Below are positions 21,230-32,315 of a DNA stretch of 64,000 bases, one piece after another. The stretch covers positions 265,509,008 through 265,573,007 of the forward strand of contig NC_092872.1 of the NCBI RefSeq assembly GCF_028372415.1, written 5' to 3'. The notes beneath the pieces were generated by a model that made no database searches, was not told where the DNA came from, and was given only the letters and a program-made list of their open reading frames with translations. This DNA is from Notamacropus eugenii (Eukaryota > Chordata > Mammalia > Diprotodontia > Macropodidae). Position 1 is the first letter of the stretch. Every line of letters starts with the position of its first letter. The position numbers were made by a program, and so were the translations under genes.

Positions 21230-22060
21230 TATAAGTGCTAGTAGAAAAGTGTAGGCTTTGTTTCATTTCAGACTACCCATGACTTTTTTGAAAGCTTAAT
21301 ATAAAGTGATATTTGGAGAAAGCGAGTGTAGGGGAGGGAGGTGAGGAAAATAGAGTGGAGAGATCACTCTGTGACATTCTGAAACCCACCAGCACTGGAA
21401 AATGATTCCCCCCAACACATACACAGGCAATCAAGAGTTAATTCTAGAAAGCCCTTAAATCTGATATGAGAAATTTCTCTCTATAAAAAGAACAATATCC
21501 CCAGGCATGTAATTATCTACTGAAACGAAAACAGAAAGACAATCCATAGGATAACAGTCTGAAACAAGCAAGAACAGAAATATTTATCAGCAGTAATTTA
21601 AAAATGAAATACATAAAATTAATCTCCAAGTCCTTCAGGATTCACTTTCAATTCATTTCATGTTTTTGCCAGAATAACACAAAGTCCGCCAACCCAAATT
21701 GTGGGCAATTTGACTAGTGACGGTGAGAGCAAGGACTCACTTCTACCACACCATTATAAGAGGAAAATTGAGAGATGCTGTTTATTACAGATGGAGATAT
21801 GTTTATCATAATGCAACCTGACTTTCTGGAATCACTGTTCCTTTCAAATGCTAAAATCCAAACCACAAAGAAAAAAAGCACGTAATGACTAATAGCACGT
21901 AATTGCCATAAATTAGGACTTCACATGGATGGTGGGAATAATTGTCTCTGTGCAGTTAGTTTATCAGCAATGACTAGAAATCAAACAGGACACTGGAAAA
22001 ATCAGTTACTCCTATACGGCCCCCTACTCAGCACCAGAGAACTGGTGAAAACTAGAAACC
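21230..22060. promoter_or_regulatory. Repeat-free block, candidate conserved non-coding element
   Basis: About 800 bp without recognisable repeats. A 10-mer AGCACGTAAT occurs twice, at 21877-21886 and 21894-21903, 17 bp apart, followed by AATTGCC. TAAT cores are frequent around it. The regulatory role is an inference from composition and motif spacing only. Confidence 0.3.
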
Positions 22061-22064
22061 TTAG

Positions 22065-22515
22065 TTTGATTCAGAACATCACCAAATTGCAGAGACAGAA
22101 GGAACCTCAGGAGCCACCTTGTCCAACCTGGACCAGGCCAATAATTCTCTCACTACTACATGCAACATCTGCTAGAAAAGCTTAAGTGACTTCTTTCTGC
22201 CAACTGCCAAAACAGCCCATTCAACTTTTGGAGGGTTCCAGTTGTTTGTTTTTCCCTATATCAAATCTATATTTGTCCTTTGCATTTCAATCAAACAGGC
22301 AATAAATATTCTTTAAGCACCAACTATGTGCCAGGCATTGTACTAAGTTCTAAAGATAAAAAGACGAAAGAGAAATAGCCCCTAGGCTGCATATAAATTC
22401 CATCAATTTCTTCTTGTTCTACCTTCCAGGGTGAAGAAAAACAAGTCTAACCTCTCTTCCATGTAACACCCCTTCAAACCCTTCAAGATCACTTTCATGT
22501 CCCCACTAAAACTTT
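22065..22515 (-). repeat. L3/CR1 LINE C-terminal fragment, antisense, split by an L2 end
   Basis: On the minus strand 22410-22505 translates to KGLKGCYMEERLDLFFFTLE, close to the L3 YLKGCHVEEGLDLFCLAPEG region. The left part (CAACTTTTGGAGGGTTCC, CCTATATCAAATCTATATTT) is the L3 end. A short antisense L2 end with CAACTATGTGCCAGGCATTG sits at about 22280-22395. Confidence 0.75.
22280..22395 (-). repeat. L2 3' end inserted in L3, antisense
   Basis: GCAATAAATATTCTTTAAGC, ACCAACTATGTGCCAGGC and TTGTACTAAGTTCTAAAGAT. Confidence 0.7.
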
Positions 22516-22660
22516 CCACATGCCTCAATTTCCTCAATTGTAAAAGGGGATAATGATAGCACCTACTCCATAGGAGTGTTGTGAGGATCAAATGAGATCA
22601 TATTTGCAAAGTACTTAACACATCACCTCTCCTATAGTAGGTGCTCAATAAATTCCTATT
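22515..22660 (+). repeat. MIR-type SINE 3' half, sense
   Basis: CATGCCTCAATTTCCTCAAT, ATAGGAGTGTTGTGAGGATC and GTAGGTGCTCAATAAATTCC, the last being the L2-like 3' end of MIR. Confidence 0.85.
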
Positions 22661-22764
22661 TTTTAAAGGGTGGAGTATATTCTAGATATGAGGCCAAGTC
22701 AAGGAATCAGGACATGGGGATGCCTGTATTAAGAAAAAAAAGAAACCAGTTAAATTGAGCGTAT

Positions 22765-22820
22765 CACATATGGATATATACATATATATACACATATATG
22801 TGTGTCTATATAATAGATAT
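22765..22820. repeat. AT/CA-rich simple repeat
   Basis: GGATATATACATATATATAC ACATATATGTGTGTCTATAT style alternating repeat. Confidence 0.85.
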
Positions 22821-22829
22821 AATGAGGAT

Positions 22830-23900
22830 AAGAAGGTAAATTGGAGTCAGGTTGCTAGGTTGAGGGCTTTAAATGACAGAAGATTTTAGATCAATCCTGG
22901 AGGTAATAGGGCACCAGTGGAGTTTATTGAGTTGAGGAGTGATATGGTCAGAACTACACTTTAGAAAAAATCACATTGACAACTGAGTGGAGAGGGATTC
23001 ATTGTAATAGTCAAGGCCAGAGATCTGCAATAGGACAGTGGTAGTATGAGATGAAAAGAAAGGGATGGATACAACAGATGTCGTGGAGGTAGAATAAATG
23101 AACTGATTGGCTATTGGTATAAGAGAGACTGAAAATTTAAGAATAATGATGAAGTTGGGAGTTTTTCTGACTGGATAGAAAGAGATGGCCTTGACTCTAA
23201 GAGGGACGTTTCAGAGAGAAGATGATGAGCTCTGTCTGGGACTCATTGGGTCTGAGATACCTCATGGCTCTCCAGTGGGAAATACCCAAATGGCAATTAA
23301 TGATGTGGAATTAAAGCTCAGGAGACATGGGTTGGTTGGGGGTGTATCTAAAAATCATTTAGAGAAGCCAGGACAGAGACAGAGAGTACAGTCACAGCTA
23401 AGGGGAGTAATACGATTGATGATTCAGCAAAGGAGACAGCATGATCAGATAGGAAGGGGGAGAATCAAGAGAAATCAGTATCACAAAAACCAAGAGTTAA
23501 GAGGGTATCTAAGTGCAGAGGATGCACAACAACATCACTATGGCAAAAAGGTCAAGAAAAACTACTCAGTTTGGAAATGAGTAAATCACTGGCAACTTTG
23601 GACAAAGTGATGAGATGAGAAGCCTGAGTACAAAGGGTTGAGTAGTGAGTAAGTGAAAAGAAATAACTATGGAGCATAGACATCTTTGGCTAGGAGTTTG
23701 ACTATTAAAGAGAGGAGAGAGATAGGACAATAGCTAAAGGTGATGATTGAGAGGAACTTGTGTGATGGGTAAGTTTTTTTAAAAAATTGAAGGAGACTTG
23801 AGACTTTTTGCTGTTAACAGAGAAAGAATTAGGAGAGGGGAGAGAGATCAGAGAAAGTGGGGCAATGGTCGTGGTGCAATCTGCCAGAGGAGATGGGAGA
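22830..23900 (-). repeat. L2 LINE, antisense
   Basis: GGTTGCTAGGTTGAGGGC, AGGTAATAGGGCACCAGTGG, GAGTGATATGGTCAG, then GATTCAGCAAAGGAGACAG and GATAGGACAATAGCTAAAGG follow the antisense L2 order across about 1.1 kb. The 131-codon plus-strand frame at 23185-23580 is an accident of this antisense copy. Confidence 0.8.
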
Positions 23901-23959
23901 AAATTGACATTGATGTTGACTTAATGATGCAAGACCTTAAATAGTTATCCAAAAGCAGC

Positions 23960-24870
23960 CTATTTCAGAGAAACTATCTGGAACATAGCCACGGAGATGA
24001 AAAGTCTCTTCTTCACCCCAGACTCTGCATCAGTGATTCTAAAAGAGAAAGATACCATTTGCCAGGCCATGGCAATTCTCAAAGTCTGAAAGCAAACCCA
24101 AATGGCTTTCATTAGCACTTAAATTAATTGCATAAATTTAATGTCATTCCTTTACAATCCATTGTCCTCACAGGTTTCAATTCTGGCTGTCTTCTTAATA
24201 AGTTAAACTATTATACCAATAGGGCACATATCTTTGCCATTTGTAGAAATATTGAAAAAAAAAACTAAGTGGCTAATTTGTTGCTATTTTGTCGAATCAA
24301 TTAGCTCAGAAAGACTCCATTGTCAAGGAGAGACCTGTTTGCAGAATTAAAGGTCTCCTTGTACTTCAGGGTGAGAGCTCCACTGCCAGTACAAATGTGA
24401 GGGTCAGGCTATATATAGAGCGCTAATTGGCTTTTCTTTTTTTTCCAGTGACAAATTGTAGGAAATTTGGGACTGTTAAACTTACTGACTACCCAGGTTG
24501 GTTCCATAGATCAGAAACTCCTTCAGGAAAATGAAAATACATCTGCCTCAAGCCCATTCTCTTTACTCCTAAGTTCAGCCTTCCATGTAGGCAATGCCAG
24601 CCACCTGGTCGTGTGATTGGAGGGATCACAGGACAGTCACGCTTCCATCTTTGTCTTCTTCCATCCAAATATTTAATTGGTCAGTATCACCAAGAAGAAA
24701 GTGAAGAATGGGTCACTATTACGTGCATACGTTATGGTCCTAAGCCTCAATGTGAAATGACATGCTGTCTGGCTGTCTATGGACCCAAAGATGAAAGTAT
24801 TGAATCAAAAGCATTTGAAGGCATCCAGCTGCAGAAAAAAAAAAAACATTTTAAAGGATAAGGAAACATT
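23960..24870. promoter_or_regulatory. Repeat-free block, candidate conserved non-coding element
   Basis: No repeats seen over 900 bp. 24100-24145 has CATTAGCACTTAAATTAATT GCATAAATTTAATG-like homeodomain cores, 24290-24310 has GAATCAATTAGCTC, and 24417-24432 has AGCGCTAATTGG. A short inverted repeat GGAGAGACCT/AGGTCTCC lies at 24328-24357. An 82-codon frame at 24613-24861 shows no recognisable domain. Role is inferred from motif density only. Confidence 0.3.
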
Positions 24871-24889
24871 TCTTTAAATGGACCCAGCT

Positions 24890-25115
24890 ATGTACTTTTT
24901 AAACACTTTATACATCATATCTTATTTGATCCTCACAACAACTGAGAAAGGCGGATGCTATTATTATCTTCATTTTATAGAGAAAGAAACTGATACAAAT
25001 AGAGATAATAGGAGTTACCTTGGGTCACTTAACTAATAAGTGTATGAGGAAGGATTTGAACTCAGGGCTTCCTGACTAAGTCCAGCACTCTGCCCATTCC
25101 CCCACCTAACTGCCT
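24890..25115 (-). repeat. MIR-type SINE (marsupial form), antisense
   Basis: CATCATATCTTATTTGATCC, CATTTTATAGAGAAAGAAAC and TGAACTCAGGGCTTCCTGAC, closing with CCCCACCTAACTGCC. Near full length. Confidence 0.85.
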
Positions 25116-25424
25116 CCAAATTTATGAACTGAGAATGTTGAAGTTAGTGAACCCAACTTCCTAGGTACTGATCAGGGTAGCTCAAAATGCATGCTGATGA
25201 ACTAGCTGGAGCTTTGCCACTGTAATTACATACCCACTGGTCCTGTTTATCCAGTGTTGTGCTCTTCCACTTGGCAGCCCCACCAAGGAGCTGGCTGTTA
25301 CTTCTTGCTAGTGTCTGGTCAGGGAACAGGAAAGGAAAGAGAAGAATCTAGTGTAGCCATCTTGAATTCACAAAAATGATTGAATTCTCCATTCTCAATG
25401 AAAATATTTTGGGAAACTTAATCA
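25116..25424. other. Single-copy stretch, nothing recognised
   Basis: No landmark recognised. Confidence 0.4.
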
Positions 25425-25955
25425 GTCAATAAACAACACTTACTAAGTGCCTACTGCATGCCAGGCACAGAGGACACAAAGAGAAAAGTGAGACAAGCCC
25501 CTACTTTCAAGGAGTTTATATTCTACTTGGAGAGGAGGAGACAACATGTACATAAATATGTAAATTTTACATATATTTATGTATATATACATATATACAC
25601 ATAGATGTGATATGCAATATGTTACACATTACAGATATGTATTCATACACATTACATATGTGTATTACTATTTTGTCCGTATTACATGCTATGTATATGC
25701 ATACATCTCTGTGTATACTTATTATATATGCATATATGTATCATATGCACATATATGCATATGTATGCATACATAAAACAAATATAAATTCATTTTGTCA
25801 GGGCATCAATACTTGGAGGAATCAAAAAAGTCCTATTGATGGAAGAGGAATTTTAACTATGACTTGAAGGAAATATGAGGTACTAAGAGGTGGGAATGAA
25901 GACAGAATATTTGAGGCATGGAGGGGGACAGTATATGCAAAGGTATATAGATGGG
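25425..25955 (-). repeat. L2 LINE 3' end, antisense, expanded by an AT-rich microsatellite
   Basis: ACTTACTAAGTGCCTACTGC, ATGCCAGGCACAGAGGACAC, AAGGAGTTTATATTCTAC, then after the simple repeat AACTATGACTTGAAGGAAAT and ATATTTGAGGCATGGAGG. Confidence 0.8.
25553..25785. repeat. AT-rich (ATAC/ATGT) microsatellite inside L2
   Basis: About 230 bp of alternating ATATAC/ATATGC text with many short palindromes such as GCATATGTATGC. It gives spurious tyrosine/isoleucine-rich frames. Confidence 0.9.
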
Positions 25956-26584
25956 AGATTACCACCACATTGCTAACTCCACCCTTTTTGTTTCACAAAC
26001 ACAGTAGATATTTAAGAGACTAGAATGGTCTTCATGGTCTGCTACTAAGGAAGAAAACAGATTTTCTACAGAAGGGTCACTTCTCTTTTACCTGTCAGTT
26101 AATAAGTTGTTTTTACATAGGAACAACAGGTCAGATCAATCATGGTACCCAGTGGAATCTCAAATGTTCTGTCCACTCAATGAATCACAGCCCAAGTTAC
26201 AGCATCTGCCCCTTATCAGTGACCAAACTGATGAATTTGCTCTTGACCTAAACTACTTTGTCCCACTCCCTACCCAGCAGGCTGCCATTAGCTAGAATAA
26301 TTAAGTTGGGGGCAGTCCTCTCGGTTAGACCCTTGTTTGAGACTATAATAAATACTATCAATTTGAAAGAAATCTGAGAATTCCAGAGGTTTTGTTTGGA
26401 AATCCTCTTTTGACTTATTTCCATTTGATTTTTTTTTAAAAATGAAATTCAACATAAAAGCAAATTCTACTCATAATTTATTTAGGGAAATCTAACAGAA
26501 TTACCTGAACTCAGGATGATTATTTTATTTTATTCCTGAAATATACATATACGTATTTCATAAATATGAAAATGACATGAAATG
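25956..26584. other. Single-copy stretch, nothing recognised
   Basis: No repeat or gene recognised. ATTTAGGGAAATC-type AT-rich text predominates from 26400. Confidence 0.4.
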
Positions 26585-26735
26585 TTCTCAAACATTACGT
26601 CAGAGGTCTTGAGTTCCAAAACCACCTATGATGTTGGACATGTCACTTAACCTCCCTAGGCCTCAGTTTCATCTCTTAAATGAGATGGTTGGCCTAGAAT
26701 GACCTCTGAGATTGTAGCTTTATATCTATGAGCCT
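26585..26735 (+). repeat. MIR-type SINE, sense
   Basis: GGACATGTCACTTAACCTCC, CTAGGCCTCAGTTTCATCTC and AATGACCTCTGAGATTG. Confidence 0.8.
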
Positions 26736-26739
26736 ATGA

Positions 26740-27640
26740 AATATGTCACTTCCCCACCTCCTATAACAATAATAGTTTGATGGGAACCATGGGGAAATAC
26801 TGATGTTAATATCATCTGGATCAATGCCATCCTAACAGAAAGGATTGGGCCAATGGCAAAGGCACAATTCATTGAGTACATTTCATTGTTTTTCAGAAGA
26901 AACTTAATTGATTGAATGTGACTCAAATTCATTTGATCTTTTTTTGCCTATACCAAAAGAAAAATCGAGCACCACTTAATTAGTGATTCAAATATGACTT
27001 TATGGCCAATCAAACTCAAAGGCCAACAGAAATTTGAAAACTTAAAGCGTAGAGGATACAATATGGCCTTGTAGTCATGAAGACAGAAGTATCCTAAATG
27101 TATGACCCAGGGCCTCATTACAACTTTTTATGACTACAAATTACAGAGCAGATTCAAATCATTATTAACAAGGACTTCCACACCAGGCATCCTGCATGCC
27201 AGTGAAATCAAAGGTCTGGACCAGGATCCAAACCAAAGTAACATTAAAACGCTTGAATGAGGTGACCTTTAAACATATAAGAAAGCAATCCAAATCAGTA
27301 GAGATTCAAGAGAAGACATTAGAATATTTCAAAAATGTTCTATCCTAGATTCACAGCACTGTCCTGTTTTCCACTAGAATAGGGGATAGCCATAACAGGA
27401 CCTGCTGCTTCCCTTTTGACTGGACCAAGAAATTGTGATGGACCAACTCATTATCCAGGGAGGAATGCCATCCACTGGAAGCCACTAAATTCATTCAAGG
27501 TCAAGGAGAACCTCATTTTTTACTCTGTCTAAACAGACCTAAGTCCATTTCATAACAGACCAAATCTTTAGGCCTCCAGAAAAAGTGATTTATTTTAAAG
27601 TAAGCTGAGTTTTTTGGTCTCAGTATTTAATGACATCAAA
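26740..27640. other. 900-bp stretch without recognised features
   Basis: No repeat, gene or strong motif recognised. Confidence 0.4.
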
Positions 27641-27651
27641 AGGTGAATGAC

Positions 27652-27744
27652 AAGGAAGGAAGGAAGGAGGGAAGGAGGGAAGGAAGGAAGGAAGGAAGGA
27701 AGGAAGGAAGGAAGGAAGGAAGGAAGGAAGGAAGGAAGGAAGGA
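27652..27744. repeat. (GGAA)n microsatellite
   Basis: About 23 tetranucleotide units, the first few varied to GGGA. Tandem GGAA can be bound by ETS factors in other species, which is not evidence of use here. Confidence 0.97.
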
Positions 27745-28480
27745 ACATTTATTAAACACTTACTATGTGTCAGACACTGTGCTAAGCACTAGGGATACAA
27801 ATACAAGGAAAAAGAAAGACGCTCCCTGCCAGTACCAAATGTGGGACATGATTTTGAAGTCCAAAAGTCAGGTACAGGAGCAGCAGGGGAATGAAGACCA
27901 GTCTGGCCTCTGCACATAATAGAAGCTTCTATCCTGCCTCCCTCCCTCCTTCTTTCCCTCCCTTCCTTCCTTTCTTCTTTCCCTCCTTCCTTCTGGTGTT
28001 TCTTCCAGTCAGAGAAAGGGGCCAGCCTTCTAAAGGGCAATCTCAGGCTGAGAAGACCACAGGGATGGTTAGATGTGAGGAAGCGATAAAGCCCCAGGAA
28101 TTGTGGGAAGTTTTAGGAAGAGACAGTAGAGTTTTGTCATCTGAGGGCTCATCTGGGCTACAGCCTAAGGTTACAATACACAAGTGATAACTTCTCCTGA
28201 TCTAAAGGAACTTAAATTCTACTGAGGGGAAATGATGTACAGAAATTTAGAAAAATATAAGCAAAATATATTCAAAGTCATTTGAGTGGAGCACAGTAAC
28301 CAGTGGGGAGAGGGGCAAGCAGAAAAAAGTCTCATGAGGGAGGTGGAACCTAAGTAGAGTCTCTACAGGTGCCAAGAGTTTCATGAGGTGGAAGTGAGGA
28401 AGGAATGCACACCAGGCATCAGGAACTGCTGGTGCAAAAGCACAGAGGCAGGACATGGAGTGACAGATAGGATGCCAAGA
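27745..28480 (-). repeat. L2 LINE 3' part, antisense, with an unidentified insert
   Basis: ATTTATTAAACACTTACTAT, CAGACACTGTGCTAAGCACT and GACGCTCCCTGCC at left. After the insert: AGGAACTTAAATTCTACTG, then GGTGCAAAAGCACAGAGGCA at right. Joined, these give a normal L2 end. Confidence 0.78.
27829..28195. other. Unidentified 365-bp insert in L2
   Basis: Begins near GTACCAAATGTGGGACATG and ends near AATACACAAGTGATAAC. It contains a CT-rich tract (CCTCCCTCCCTCCTTCTTTC, 27937-27990). No clear target duplication or known family. Edges are approximate. Confidence 0.45.
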
Positions 28481-28544
28481 GCTGGAGCTTTATGAAAAAC
28501 ACCACTGTAAGTGTTGGTGCTTTGGGTGTTGTTTCTTTTATTTC

Positions 28545-28690
28545 AATGTTTAATTGCAATAGAGTGTAAGCTCCTTCTGGCCCAAGACTGTTTTTCTCTT
28601 GCGGTTTTCTCTCTGTACCTCCTTGAACCTAACACAGTGTTTGGCACATAGAGAGGACTTCCTAAATATGTGTTAGATTAGATTGAATTG
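28545..28690 (+). repeat. L2 LINE 3' end, sense
   Basis: AGAGTGTAAGCTCCTTCTGG, CAGTGTTTGGCACATAGAG and TTCCTAAATATGTGTTAGAT. Confidence 0.8.
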
Positions 28691-29519
28691 GATATTACAA
28701 ATATAGCACTCATTGATCGACCTCTCTGTCTTTGAAGATTCCTTGCCATAGTTTATCATCTGGAACAAACAATTCCAGAGAAGCTGAAAAAGCATGTTAT
28801 TCGCCTCCTGACAGGTGATGGACTCAAGACTGAATTAGACATTACAAATCTGAGATTTGGAAGAAGTCACACATATTTGGACTTGGCCGATATGGGGATT
28901 TGTTTTGCATAAAAATGCATATTTGTTATAAGGATTTTCTTTTTTAATAAGAAGGAGAGACAGAGAAAGAGAGAAAATCAGTGCTTATATATTTTTTAAT
29001 TTAATTAAAACATCACAAAAGAACAAAAATGGTATATCTATCTCTGGTCCAGCATCTCTTCCTTCTGAAATACTCAGTCTACAGTCTTTTCTAATCATAC
29101 ATGCCCCTAATGGGGTCTCTTACATCTCTTAGGTTTTATTCTTCGCAAGATGACTGAGAATAACTTATTTAAATTCTAATCATTCCTGCTGAATTCCTTT
29201 CAAATTCTCTTGGTGTTTGAACTAGGCATTTTTTTATTTCAATGCTTTTCTTTTTCATACAATGAAAAAATTAACTCACCAATGGTATTCATTGCTCTTT
29301 TCCCCCAGAAGGCAGAGTTTCTTTGTAAATAATAAAGCTTACTACATTTCTTTTCTAAGACTTTCCAAGTGAAAATGTCCCACTTTCAAAGACTTTAAGT
29401 TGTGATGCAAAATATATTCAGAAGCATGTGTATAGTCATTCTAAATGAAGATGCTTCTTTGCCTGTCTCTTCTCTAACAGAAAGAAATAATATCCTGTGG
29501 TTAATGGAACTGAGGACTG
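28691..29519. other. Single-copy stretch, nothing recognised
   Basis: AT-rich, no landmark recognised. Confidence 0.4.
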
Positions 29520-29718
29520 TGTTATGAACAGTGTGGTACTCTGGAGAGAGCTCTGGATTTGGAGGCAGAAGGTTCAAGTCCTAGTCCTGTTATTTACTGT
29601 GTTATCTTAGTTGAGCCACTTAACTTCTCTGAGACTCAGTTTCCTATTCTGAAAAAAGGAAGGGAGAGACATTAGATCATCTCTTGGGTGTGCTCCAGAC
29701 CTAAATCTAGAATCCTAG
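29520..29718 (+). repeat. MIR-type SINE, sense
   Basis: GAGAGAGCTCTGGATTTGGA, GCCACTTAACTTCTCTGAGA and CTCCAGACCTAAATCTAGAA. Confidence 0.82.
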
Positions 29719-29721
29719 TGG

Positions 29722-29925
29722 AAAGAAGGATGAACTTGGAAGGATGAAAGACCCGAATGCAAATCCTGCCTCTGACACTAGCAGTGGGACCATGTTTGCC
29801 AATCTCACTCATCTGCAGATTTCTTATCTATAAAACTAAAAAGGCAATCAAATGAGAATCAATGCATGCAAAAGTTCTTGCAAACCGAACAGCACTATAA
29901 AATGGCAGCTGTTGTAATTATCTTT
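29722..29925 (+). repeat. MIR-type SINE, sense
   Basis: CAAATCCTGCCTCTGACACT, CTCATCTGCAGATTTCTTAT and CAAACCGAACAGCACTATAA, head to tail with the previous copy. Confidence 0.68.
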
Positions 29926-30159
29926 GTTGCTCTGGAAAAACGCTCAGTACAATGGTGTGCATGCCTCAGCATTCATTGTTATCTGAAATCATGAGGTAGG
30001 TAGTAGAGGGCTCTACCGAGTTGTCACAATGATTTTTTTCTGTTTGGCACACAGTAGGTGCTCAAAAATGCCTTTTCAGGTATTTTTCTTTTAAAGTAAT
30101 ATTCTTGTGCATTTCTTATAGCACATCTGCTCAAAGAGCAGGCAGCTTGCTCTCAATCT

Positions 30160-30222
30160 CAATTATAGGATCTGTGATTTGAAAGGGACCTCATGGTCAT
30201 CTAGACCAGTAGAAATGGAACC
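30160..30222 (-). repeat. MIR-type SINE fragment, antisense
   Basis: GATCTGTGATTTGAAAGGGA and CATGGTCATCTAGACCAG. Confidence 0.5.
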
Positions 30223-30350
30223 CTGTACATAGCAGATTAACTTAGAAAACATCAATTTAACATTATCTTTATTGTTTTATATTTTTACTTATTTTATTAA
30301 ATATTTCCTAATTACATTTTAAGCTGGTTAAGGTGGTTGACTGACTTAAG

Positions 30351-30522
30351 CAGAAAGTCTTTACCTGGAGTTTGTTAACTTCTTAAAAATTAATAACTAT
30401 GTCTTAATATAAATAGTTTCTTTTATAATCTTACGTATTTCTGTATATTTTAAATAAACTTTAAAAAATGCTATCCTGAAAAGGGATCCATAGGTTGCAT
30501 CAGACTGCCAAGGGAGTCCAAG

Positions 30523-30582
<60 letters not shown>

Positions 30583-30607
30583 TTAAAAAAAAGATTACTA
30601 TCCCCTG
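30351..30607 (+). mobile_element. hAT-type MITE, copy C, carrying a microsatellite
   Basis: Left end CAGAAAGTCTTTACCTGGAG aligns base for base with the family end. The middle has AAAAATGCTATCCTGAAAAG and GGTTGCATCAGACTGCCAAG. The right end is AAGATTACTATCCCCTG. Flanks GACTTAAG (30343-30350) and TACTAAAG (30608-30615) agree at 6 of 8 bases, as expected for a hAT duplication. Confidence 0.72.
30525..30580. repeat. (AC)28 microsatellite inside a MITE
   Basis: Pure AC run placed where the MITE family has ACACA before its terminal A run. Confidence 0.98.
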
Positions 30608-30619
30608 TACTAAAGAAAA

Positions 30620-31724
30620 CCTGTAACATATTTAATAAACATTTGGTCAGTCTCTACTTGAAGACTTCCAGTGAGGAGAAATCTACTGCCTTTTGAAGCA
30701 GCACAGTCCATTTGGGGAATATTTGCTTGCAGAGCAAATATATTTTGACTAATATTTCAAAGCCATAGTCCCATGGGTTCACCGTATGTGTGGTGAACCT
30801 AGCTGAGTCCTGAAGGGAGATTCAGCTCTCCCAGAGTACAATAATTCCTGAGACACTCCTTCCTTCTTTTGGAAAGGGCTTACTTAGCAAGTCCCTGGGG
30901 GTGGCATGAATGAAGGAATAGCTCTCTCTATCAGGGCTTGTCCAGAGGTTAACTGTATCAAGCATCATACCCTCTCGAGTTCTGGAATTTTAGCCTTGGT
31001 CATGAATCTGAAATGAGACAGAACCTTGAACCACTTCCTTCCTTACTAATGTCCAATTAAAGTGTCCATTTAAAGTGTTTTCATGACCCATAGACAATAT
31101 AGAGGAAAGGGAGAAAAAAATCATCCTTTCACTGAAGTCCTTGAATAGATGTTACCTTTGTTTGCAGTTTAGTCATTTTAAAGTCTTCTTTTCTAATGTA
31201 TGCAATCCATCCCAGAATTTCTAGCAGTAAAAGTGTTTTCTCTAGTGCTGTCCCCACACTGGGTCAAGCTTTAAAGTGTCAATCTCTGAGTTTTCTTGAC
31301 ATCCATTCTAGCAGCTGGAAATGAGATTCACTGCTGTTCAAAGCCTTGAACCAAAATGGAAAGATTGATTCTCAGAGCACATTATAGGCTATGGGAGGAC
31401 TTGACTTAATCTACATTTTTTAAAAGTAAATGACTGTCTCTTTTATGCGTTTGAATCCACAGTGGCTGGGAACAGTTCCTAAGTGTTATTACTTTCTTTC
31501 CTTCTCATCAGCCTGCATATAGTGCCAGGGGTTAGAATAGAAGGTGGCTTTCAAGGGTGTCACAATTTCTTAGTCAACCATTAAAATGAGAAAGTACAAT
31601 GCCCCAGTTACTAATCCAATGAAAAGATTTGAATTGAAGGGTTTAATGAACCCACTTCAAGTTCACCCAAGTGTTGATGGACCCCTATCAACACGTTACT
31701 TGGGAAGCTGAGCTACGGGTATTG
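30620..31724. other. 1.1-kb stretch, mostly unassigned
   Basis: 30640-30760 (CTTGAAGACTTCCAGTGAGG, CCATTTGGGGAATATTTG) resembles the eroded end of an L3-type element, antisense. The rest has no recognised repeat or gene. Confidence 0.4.
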
Positions 31725-31920
31725 AGTTCACAAAATCATTGATCTAGACCTGGAAAAACATTCTAATGGTATCTAGTCCAATGCCTCTTATTTTCCAGAT
31801 GAATTGAGCACCACAAAAATTAAGTGACTTGCCCAAGGTCACATGAGTTTTAAAGATCAGAGGTAGAATTTGAAAATAGGTCCTCTGACTTCAAAGTCAC
31901 CATTCTTTCATCATTGAGAA
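31725..31920 (-). repeat. MIR-type SINE, antisense
   Basis: CATTGATCTAGACCTGGAAA, GACTTGCCCAAGGTCACATG and GGTCCTCTGACTTCAAAG. Confidence 0.82.
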
Positions 31921-32315
31921 CAAATTCATAATTACAACCACATATTTGAGGTATTGTAAAACTCCAGGAGTAGATCAGTAGTGTAGGATTTAGATAGGAC
32001 AATGTACTTGATCCTAACATTTATCCAGCTTATGACACTGTTGAGTTCTTCACTTCTGATGACTTCATTCTGATGACTGCTTTATGAGGATCATTTCTCC
32101 TTAGCCCCAGACAGGCGGTTCCTGTGACATGACTTTTGATGTACTGAGGTTGAGTAGGCTCAGTGGTGTAATATCTGCCTGACAAAGAGCTCAATGAGGG
32201 TCTCTTAGGATCATAGAATCTTTGAGGGGGAAGAGACCATTTCATGAAATCTCCTCCAAAATATTACCAGGTGGCCATGCCAGAGCCTCTAAACAAAGAC
32301 TTATAGTAATGGAGG
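31921..32315. other. Single-copy stretch, nothing recognised
   Basis: No landmark recognised. Confidence 0.4.

Noticed and set aside
23185-23580. 131-codon plus-strand frame
   Set aside because: Antisense of an L2 copy, no independent protein features.
24613-24861. 82-codon frame considered as an exon
   Set aside because: No domain, no convincing splice sites and a poly-lysine end from an A run.
27647-27919. Plus-strand frame with a GRKE repeat
   Set aside because: Direct translation of the GGAA microsatellite.
27829-28195. Insert considered as a second solo LTR
   Set aside because: No matching target duplication, no clear TG...CA ends and no poly(A) signal of LTR type.
30397-30582. Minus-strand CV-repeat frame
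   Set aside because: Translation of the AC microsatellite inside a MITE.
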